DNA of 53,881 bases from Acidobacteriota bacterium (lineage in GTDB: Bacteria; Acidobacteriota; Terriglobia; Bryobacterales; Bryobacteraceae), in contig JANXSF010000023.1 of assembly GCA_025352795.1 (NCBI GenBank), positions 1-53,881 of the forward strand, written 5' to 3'. A program made the position numbers and the translations under genes. The stretch's first letter is position 1; each line of letters begins with the position of its first letter. This document shows positions 48,375-53,881 of the stretch, in pieces. The notes under the pieces were generated by a model. The model made no database searches and was not told the origin of the DNA. It saw nothing but the letters and a program-made list of their open reading frames with translations.

Positions 48375-49942
48375 GTGGAAAGAAGCAGCGCCTTGACGGT
48401 TTCAATTGTGTCGGCATCTGCTGGTGACTTATCAGTACGGCGGCGGGCCATGCGTGGAAATCTTACTGCAATGCCTGATTTATGACGTGTGGATTGCTGG
48501 ATGCCTTCAAAAGCGATCTCAAATACAAGCTGCGGAGTAACTGTGCAAACAGGCCCAAACTTTTCAATGGTGTGACTTCGGATGAACGAATCCACCTCCC
48601 GAATTTCTGTATCGGTCAGGCCGGAATAGGCTTTGGCGAAGGGAACCAACTTGTCTTTGTCCCACACTCCGAATGTGTAATCGGTGTAAAGGCTGGCTCG
48701 TCTGCCGTGACCTCGCTGGGCGTAAATTAACACGGCATCTACGGAATAGGGATCAACCTTCCACTTCCACCAACGTCCTTTTTCCCGACCCACTCCGTAC
48801 TCTGAATCCATCCGCTTTAACATGAGACCTTCGGCCAAAAAATCACGTGCCCCCAAGCGCAGTTGCCGCGCTGCCTGCCAATCCACAGGGTGCAATCTTT
48901 CTGACAGGTGCAGTGGAAGTGTTTCCAATAACGCCCGCCGCTCTTGCAAGGGAAGCGTACGGACGTCGCGTCCCTGCCATTCGAGTAAGTCAAAGGCAAG
49001 CAATCGCGCTGGAATTTTGTCCAGAATGGCACGGCTGGGGCGCTTCAGAGTAATGCGGTGCTGCAGGTCTGCAAAAGGAAGCACCTTGTTATCGCGCCAC
49101 CCCACAATCTCTCCATCCACCACTGTTCCTTTTGGCAAGTGCGCAGCTTGCTCCACCAATTCCACAAAGCGTTCCGTCAGTATTTCTCCACCACGGGACC
49201 AAATGTGTACGTCATCGCCACGGCGAATCATCTGCGCACGAATGCCATCCCACTTGCGCTCAATCATCCAGTCAGTCACATTGCCCAACAGCTCTGGTTC
49301 GCCTTCCAGTGGATGCGATAAATAGAACGGGTATGGTTGGCTTTGTCCAACATCGGACGATTCCTCAGAGACTAGCGCAATCCAAGCCTCACCCGAAGGC
49401 TTCCACGCTCCGGCCAAACGGTGGGCAATCACTTCTACCTTCAATCCACTTACAGCGGCAATGGCGCGCATCACTAAGCCATCGGAAACTCCTACGCGGA
49501 AGGAACCTGTCATCAGCTTATTCCAGACAAATCGCTGAGCTGAGGAAAGCTGTTGCCAACTATCGACAACTAGCCGCCGCTGATCCTCTTCGGCCATGCC
49601 CCGCAGTGGGATCAAACGGGATTCAATCCATTCCGTCAAACTGCCCAAGCCATCTTGTTCCGGGGCGTCAGGCAGCAACAAAGCTGCTGTCTCCGCCAGG
49701 TCGCCCACGGATTCGTAACATTCTGCAAATAGCCAGGCTGGTACCCCGGCAATTTCTGCAGCCCAGCCACGCATCATTTTCGATGGAAACGGCGCGCACA
49801 GTTTGCCTCCGCGCAAAAAGTAGACTGCCCAAGCTGCATCCGCTGCTGGTGCGGCTTGCAGATACTTTTCCATGGCAGAGACTTTGATGTTGATCTTGGT
49901 CGTGGAATCCATTGCGGAATAGAGTTCGGCAAACTGTTTCAT
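48371..49942 (-). CDS. ATP-dependent DNA ligase of the ligase-associated DNA damage response cluster
   Basis: 523 residues. Motif I with the adenylated lysine is ERKWDGIRAQ (Lys230). Further motifs are the III-like GEIVGWRDNKVLPFADLQHRI, the IIIa-like LLAFDLLEW, the IV-like AEGLMLKRMDSEYGVGREKGRWWKWKV (motifs IV and V), and ending in an OB-fold (VCTVTPQLVFEIAFEGIQQSTRHKSGIAVRFPRMARRRTDKSPADADTIE, motif VI). An N-terminal DNA-binding domain (residues 1-210) is present, as in LigB/cisplatin-type ligases. Each of its junctions to neighbours is a 4-nt overlap. Confidence 0.95.
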   Translation of the reverse strand: MKQFAELYSAMDSTTKINIKVSAMEKYLQAAPAADAAWAVYFLRGGKLCAPFPSKMMRGWAAEIAGVPAWLFAECYESVGDLAETAALLLPDAPEQDGLGSLTEWIESRLIPLRGMAEEDQRRLVVDSWQQLSSAQRFVWNKLMTGSFRVGVSDGLVMRAIAAVSGLKVEVIAHRLAGAWKPSGEAWIALVSEESSDVGQSQPYPFYLSHPLEGEPELLGNVTDWMIERKWDGIRAQMIRRGDDVHIWSRGGEILTERFVELVEQAAHLPKGTVVDGEIVGWRDNKVLPFADLQHRITLKRPSRAILDKIPARLLAFDLLEWQGRDVRTLPLQERRALLETLPLHLSERLHPVDWQAARQLRLGARDFLAEGLMLKRMDSEYGVGREKGRWWKWKVDPYSVDAVLIYAQRGHGRRASLYTDYTFGVWDKDKLVPFAKAYSGLTDTEIREVDSFIRSHTIEKFGPVCTVTPQLVFEIAFEGIQQSTRHKSGIAVRFPRMARRRTDKSPADADTIETVKALLLST

Positions 49943-51000
49943 GACGTGATGGGTTCGGAGTCCAGTGGCTCAGATTGTAAGTCCTCATCATTTTCAAAAT
50001 GCGTTGCCAGACCTTCGGCGGCAAGCCCCTGTTCACGAAGCCAGCGCACCAGCGGATCAATATAGCCGTGAGTGACCCATACAGTTTCTGCCCCGGTGTC
50101 GCGCACCGATTGTAGAAGTCCAGGCCAATCGGCATGGTCTGACAGGATGAAGCCACGGTCAACGGCTCGACGTCGACGATGTCCGCGAACCTGCATCCAA
50201 CCGGAGGCCATTGCTGTCGAAAAATCTCCAAAGCGTCGCAACCAGGTGGACCCATTCATTGAAGGCGGTGCAACTACCAGCGATCCTGCAAATTTACCGG
50301 CAGTGGCCGCCAGCGCGTAAGTGGTCTTGGGCAAGGCAATGCCTTCACTTCGATAAACATGGTTCAACCGTTCCACGGCACCATGAGTGTAAATGGGACC
50401 AATGGAACGGTCCACCCCGGCAAGCAACCGCTGTGCTTTGCCGAGTGAATAGCCGTATAGAATGCTGGCCCTGTTCTGCTGACTATTTTCCCGCCACCAA
50501 TCGTTGATCATGCCGAATGTGACGCTGTCTGGGGCCCAACGATAAATGGGAAGTGCAAATGTAGCCTCGGTCACAAATCCATTGCAGCGCACTGGTTCAA
50601 AAGCGGCGCAGGTGGGATCGGGCTCTAATTTATAGTCACCCGACACCACCCAGGAATAACCGTTGGCTTCGATCTTCACCTGGGCCGACCCAAGAATATG
50701 CCCGGCAGGATAGAGCGTCACGGAAGTTTCGCCAAAGTGAACCGCTTCCCCATAAGGCACACCTTGGATGGAAGCGTCTTTGCCCAGTCGGACCTTCAAG
50801 ATCCCTTCGCCGGGCTTGGCACACAAATAGAACTTAGACCCCCAGCGTGCGTGATCAGCGTGGCCATGCGTGACTACAGCGCGTTCCACAGGCTTCCATG
50901 GATCAACGTAGAAGTTTCCACTGGGGCAGTAAAGCCCTTCTGGTCGCAATTCGATTAGCGGCAACTCAATACAGATGCTCACGTGCGGCGAGTGTTTCAT
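49939..51000 (-). CDS. Ligase-associated DNA damage response exonuclease (metallo-beta-lactamase/beta-CASP fold)
   Basis: 353 residues. The zinc-binding HxHxDH is THGHADHARWGSKFYLC, followed by AGHILGSAQVKIEANGYSWVVSGDYKLEPDPTC and SDHADW and, near the end, WVTHGYIDPLVRWLREQG. It is related to SNM1/Pso2-like nucleases and mRNA 3'-processing factors of the beta-CASP kind. First gene of the operon (ATG 51000). It overlaps the ligase by 4 nt. Likely an exonuclease for end processing in the same repair route. Confidence 0.93.
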   Translation of the reverse strand: MKHSPHVSICIELPLIELRPEGLYCPSGNFYVDPWKPVERAVVTHGHADHARWGSKFYLCAKPGEGILKVRLGKDASIQGVPYGEAVHFGETSVTLYPAGHILGSAQVKIEANGYSWVVSGDYKLEPDPTCAAFEPVRCNGFVTEATFALPIYRWAPDSVTFGMINDWWRENSQQNRASILYGYSLGKAQRLLAGVDRSIGPIYTHGAVERLNHVYRSEGIALPKTTYALAATAGKFAGSLVVAPPSMNGSTWLRRFGDFSTAMASGWMQVRGHRRRRAVDRGFILSDHADWPGLLQSVRDTGAETVWVTHGYIDPLVRWLREQGLAAEGLATHFENDEDLQSEPLDSEPITS

Positions 51001-51084
51001 TTTTCAAAGTATTTTGATGGAGTTGAATTCTACTCAGGAAACCAAGCCATCTAAAACCAAGGCAGGATTTGGTATCCTGAAAGA

Positions 51085-52131
51085 TTGCTGATTAAATCCG
51101 TCACCTTGAAGACGCCGGCCAAGCGGATCACGAACGATTTCATTCTTTCGATCATTCAAGAGGCCAACTCATCTTTGCCTCGATCCGAAGTTCAGGAATA
51201 TTGCCGAAAATTGGAGGCACTGTTTGTTCGTGCCGGATCAATCACTCGCTATGTTCGCGATAGGGAGAATGGCGAAACCGCGCAAGGCCTTATGCAACAG
51301 GCTGTTCGGGAGGCCATGCAAAAAGCCGACACCGCCCCGGAAGATATTGACCTGATGATCTTTTGCGGTGTGGGACGTGGATTTTTGGAACCTTCCAATG
51401 CCGCCTTTCTCAGTCACAGCCTGGGCCTGAAATGCGAATTTTTCGATGTGGCCGACGCCTGCATGAGCTGGGTGCGATCTCTCCATTTGGCCTACGAACT
51501 GCTTGCCGGTGATCGGTATCGCAACATTCTCATCGTCAATGGGGAATTCACCACTTACGAATTTGGCATTCCTGACATCTTCAAAATCCATTCCCCAGAA
51601 CAGTTGCGTTACTCCTTTCCGGCCATGACCATTGGCGAGGCGGCAACAGCTACGGTAGTTGCACGATCAAACGATAAGTGGAGCTTTAAATTTCGTACCG
51701 ACGCTTCTCACGCTCATCTGTGTACTTTGACTCTGCCGGGCGCGCAGGATTATGCCGGAGTGCATGAACAAGTGGGCCTCAACGGCTTGCTGCGTCTGGT
51801 ATCTTTCGGTAAGCAATTGACCTACCACGCTCTGCGCGGAATGCTGGATTTCGCTCTGGATAATTACACAGACCTGGAACTGGCTAAGATCGATATCTGC
51901 TTTCCGCACGCCGCCAGTGACGCCGTGGTGCAAGCCGCCGCTCGACGATTAAAGCTGGGTAACCGGCTCTACTCCGATCTATTCTCGCGTTACGGAAATC
52001 TGATTTCAGCATCCATCCCAGCGGCAATGTCTTTGGCCATTGACGAAGGTCGCCTGGTAAGAGGCAATCGCATAGTAATGTGCCCAGCCAGCGCCGGAAT
52101 TTCCCTTGGCCTAGTGGACGGCGTGTTTTAA
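51085..52131 (+). CDS. 3-oxoacyl-ACP synthase III-like (KAS III) protein
   Basis: 348 residues. Thiolase fold with the KAS III triad in place: Cys in DVADACMSWVRSLHLAYELLAGDRYRNILIVNGE, His in CFPHAASD, and Asn in SRYGNLISASIPAAMSLA. The enzyme condenses an acyl-CoA starter with malonyl-ACP, or makes a related beta-keto product. It is not in a fatty acid cluster (no plsX, fabD, acpP), so a housekeeping FabH is less likely than a specialised KAS III homologue. The start is TTG 51085, since no other start or SD is near; TATCCT at 51073-51078 lies 6 nt upstream. Confidence 0.85.
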   Translation: MLIKSVTLKTPAKRITNDFILSIIQEANSSLPRSEVQEYCRKLEALFVRAGSITRYVRDRENGETAQGLMQQAVREAMQKADTAPEDIDLMIFCGVGRGFLEPSNAAFLSHSLGLKCEFFDVADACMSWVRSLHLAYELLAGDRYRNILIVNGEFTTYEFGIPDIFKIHSPEQLRYSFPAMTIGEAATATVVARSNDKWSFKFRTDASHAHLCTLTLPGAQDYAGVHEQVGLNGLLRLVSFGKQLTYHALRGMLDFALDNYTDLELAKIDICFPHAASDAVVQAAARRLKLGNRLYSDLFSRYGNLISASIPAAMSLAIDEGRLVRGNRIVMCPASAGISLGLVDGVF

Positions 52132-52378
52132 CCAACACTGGTATAATGATGGTGTTGTCAGCCCCGTTGTACTGTTCCAAGTTTTATTCTCCTCGTCTCT
52201 GAGTGGCTTGTTCAGCCTTCCCAAATCAAGTTAGTTTTTCAGGATAGCTCTGTGTAATCGGCTGTTTCATGGAAGATTCATCCAGCGGACATGTGAGGGA
52301 AAGTTTGCCTCATCATACTGGTTCCATGAAGCTCCTTGAGCTTTCCATCACAACTATATAAAACAAAAGGAGAGCTAT
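52132..52378 (+). promoter_or_regulatory. 247-nt structured leader upstream of HAD-IIA gene
   Basis: Long untranslated stretch between the KAS III-like gene and the HAD gene. Contains a 9-bp inverted repeat (TTCATGGAA near 52267 and TTCCATGAA near 52321) and, just downstream of the second arm, a tight hairpin AAGCTC-CTT-GAGCTT near 52330. An AAGGAG precedes the HAD start. Could be an mRNA leader that folds into alternative structures; no known riboswitch class was recognised. Confidence 0.4.
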
Positions 52379-53155
52379 ATGCGACACGGATATTTGATTG
52401 ATATGGACGGAGTGATATACAGGGGATCGGCGGTTATCCCTGGGGCGGCAGAATTTATTCGCTACCTGCAAATGGAACGGATCCCTTACTTGTTTCTGAC
52501 CAATAATTCGGCTTACACACCCCTTGATGTTGTCTTCAAGCTGAAGAAGCATGGCATTGATACAACCACGGAACACGTTTACACTGCGGCACAGGCTACC
52601 GCTGAATTCGTCACCCGGCAAAAGCCTAAAGGCACGGCTTTCGTCATTGGTGAAGGTGGTTTGTTGACGGCACTGAGTGACGCCGGGTATGCAATTAGCA
52701 GTGACGGCCCTGACTATGTGATTGTGGGCGAAGGGAGGGTGTTGAATTTTGAAATGGTAGAGCGGGCGCATCGGCAATTGGCCAATGGGGCCAGCTTGAT
52801 TTCCACCAATTCTGACACTTGGTGCCCAACTGACAACGGTCCACGGCCGGGGTGCGGGGCCATTGTGGCTCTTTTGGAATCGGCCAGCGGCAAGACGGCT
52901 TACCATGTGGGCAAGCCAAATCCTTTCATGATGCGTGCAGCCCGTAAGCGGATCGGTTTGGCTACGGATGAGGTGACTATGATCGGCGACACCATGGAAA
53001 CGGATATTCGTGGAGCAACGGATCTTGGTTTTCGGAGCATATTGGTGTTGACAGGTTCCAGCACCAGAGACATGTTGCAGGATTATCCATTTGCCCCGAC
53101 GAGCGTGGTGGAATCGATTGCAGAACTTGTGCCAGCTAAGTTATTGGTGGCTTGA
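52379..53155 (+). CDS. HAD-IIA family hydrolase (NagD-like)
   Basis: 258 residues. HAD motifs: I LIDMDGVIYRG (nucleophile and acid Asp), II FLTNNSAY, III Lys in HVGKPNPFMM, IV MIGDTMETDIRGATDLGF. The C2-type cap between motifs II and III and the SLISTNSDTWCPTDNG stretch are typical of HAD-IIA (NagD/4-nitrophenylphosphatase, phosphoglycolate or pyridoxal phosphatase types). It dephosphorylates a small cytosolic phosphometabolite, unspecified. An AAAGGAG SD 8 nt upstream confirms the start. Confidence 0.93.
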   Translation: MRHGYLIDMDGVIYRGSAVIPGAAEFIRYLQMERIPYLFLTNNSAYTPLDVVFKLKKHGIDTTTEHVYTAAQATAEFVTRQKPKGTAFVIGEGGLLTALSDAGYAISSDGPDYVIVGEGRVLNFEMVERAHRQLANGASLISTNSDTWCPTDNGPRPGCGAIVALLESASGKTAYHVGKPNPFMMRAARKRIGLATDEVTMIGDTMETDIRGATDLGFRSILVLTGSSTRDMLQDYPFAPTSVVESIAELVPAKLLVA

Positions 53156-53161
53156 AAGGCT

Positions 53162-53734
53162 TTAATGACGCCAGTGAATGTAGGGGCGGGATTGTTCTTC
53201 CGCCTCAACCAAATGGTTAGCCCTGGTTTCTAACCTACGGGCTTGATGGTGGCGTCCATTCTTTCGGAAGGCTGTTGCCAAGCTTGTCAGCGGCGGAGCT
53301 AAGCCAGGATGTCTGTGTCCAAATAGTTGTTCCCGCAGGACCAGCGCTGTTTGGAATGATTCAATGGCTTGGGCAGTACGATCTTCGCTAAGCAGGAGTT
53401 CCCCCAGGGATTGCAGAATCACTGCCCGTTCTGGAAGGGACGGATTGCCGGACAAAGCCTTTTCCAGCAACAATCTGGCTTGGGGGAGATTCCCTTGGCG
53501 CAGATATAAGCGGCCCAAGTTCGCCGTAATGGCTGGAATTGGGTTGATGGCCAATGCCGACTGGTAAAACTGCAAAGCTGCATTGTTGCGATCTTCATCC
53601 TCCGCCAATCGACGCAAATTGTTGTAGGTTTGGACTAAGTCATCATTGTCATTCCAATTCGCCTCAAGGTAACGATGGGCTTCGGCAAAGCGTCCCACGA
53701 TTCGTAACAGATTCCCCAGGTTATTGCGGATCAC
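53162..53734 (-). CDS. TPR-repeat protein, N-terminus missing
   Basis: 190 residues of tetratricopeptide repeats (NNLGNLLRIVGRFAEAHRYLEANW; DRNNAALQFYQSALAINPIPAITANLGRLYLRQGNLPQARLLLEKAL; AVILQSLGELLLSEDRTAQAIESFQTALVL; LAPPLTSLATAFRKNGRHHQARRLETRAN). Starts at GTG 53734 immediately inside a repeat: VDRAVIRNNLGN continues the repeat upstream, and an in-frame TAG then stops the frame. Probably the 3' end of a longer TPR protein that has lost its 5' part. Convergent with the HAD gene (6 nt apart). Confidence 0.65.
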   Translation of the reverse strand: MIRNNLGNLLRIVGRFAEAHRYLEANWNDNDDLVQTYNNLRRLAEDEDRNNAALQFYQSALAINPIPAITANLGRLYLRQGNLPQARLLLEKALSGNPSLPERAVILQSLGELLLSEDRTAQAIESFQTALVLREQLFGHRHPGLAPPLTSLATAFRKNGRHHQARRLETRANHLVEAEEQSRPYIHWRH

Positions 53735-53881
53735 AGCTCTATCAACCTAAAAACGGCGGTTGAAAATGATGTCGGCAGCAGAAACGGTTGATACTGTTGA
53801 GGATGACCGAGAAAAATGCTCTGCTGAAGACTCACCCGGTGGGTGAGTCGGGAAAAGACGGATTTGGGTTGTCGGGCGAAG
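53735..53881. other. Window-end region with strong hairpin
   Basis: No gene is evident. GACTCACCC-GGT-GGGTGAGTC at 53829-53849 is a perfect inverted repeat with 9-bp arms and a 3-nt loop. No U-tract directly follows on either strand, so a terminator is doubtful. Confidence 0.5.

Noticed and set aside
1-53881. tRNA, rRNA and CRISPR arrays
   Set aside because: No regularly spaced repeats and no recognisable tRNA arm or rRNA sequence were seen; a covariance search would be needed to exclude a lone tRNA.

Overview
The window reads as chromosomal DNA from a free-living, heterotrophic, Gram-negative soil-type bacterium, most likely an acidobacterium of the Solibacter/Bryobacter kind. This is inferred from the gene content: an Oar-like TonB-dependent receptor remnant, a diheme cytochrome c/PQQ-dehydrogenase pair, a BlaI regulator with an M56 peptidase fused to a GWxTD domain, a hopanoid gene (hpnE), many small secreted proteins of unknown function and moderate GC. 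No rRNA, tRNA, CRISPR array, prophage or intact insertion sequence was seen.

Layout. 1-1206: 3'-truncated acyl-CoA synthetase (minus). 1220-3808: a lipoprotein with a duplicated domain and an N-terminally truncated TonB-dependent receptor. 3808-7762: a fused anthranilate synthase TrpE(G), a Cys-rich membrane protein, a 43-residue small ORF and hydroxysqualene dehydroxylase HpnE. 7818-13048: a secreted protein of unknown function, an AAA/DUF4143 ATPase, and a TPM-nucleotidyltransferase-LemA group. 13064-15356: an aldehyde dehydrogenase plus an FAH-family dehydratase that together look like the end of a Weimberg-type pentose pathway. 15671-18219: diheme cytochrome c with PQQ dehydrogenase. 18285-22370 (minus): an uncharacterised module of Ntn-asparaginase, MFS transporter, odd 4Fe-4S protein, Cys-rich partner and an orphan ribbon-helix-helix protein. 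22415-25278: a small exported protein, a receiver-less OmpR-type DNA-binding protein, mazEF and a class II Fic protein. 25356-27409: prfB with its programmed +1 frameshift, and sua5. 27419-29256: blaI and M56-GWxTD. 29422-34579: SnoaL-like protein, HDOD protein, ABC exporter pair and a second class II Fic protein. 34635-37196: two unknown proteins and a Uma2 protein. 37305-38186: uppP.

38249-44667 is a stress and envelope island. It holds three different ferritin-like proteins (a Tat-exported one, a bacterioferritin-like one and a DUF892/YciF-type one), three BON domains in two proteins, a YflT-like glycine-zipper protein, CsbD, an ECF-like sigma factor, DUF3618, DUF1469 and DUF883-like proteins, and a previously unlisted 26-residue membrane peptide followed by its own terminator.

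45292-51000 (minus) is the complete four-gene ligase-associated DNA damage response operon: exonuclease, ATP-dependent DNA ligase, Lhr-type DEXH helicase and PdeM endonuclease, each overlapping the next by four bases. 51085-53734 has a ketoacyl-ACP synthase III-like protein, a HAD-IIA phosphatase with a 247-nt structured leader and a truncated TPR protein.

A recurring regulatory theme is a -10-like hexamer only 5-8 nt upstream of the start codon with no Shine-Dalgarno sequence (blaI, mazE, both regulators near 22.9 and 24.1 kb, and others), which suggests frequent leaderless mRNAs. Functions are assigned from motifs read by eye; no database search was possible.
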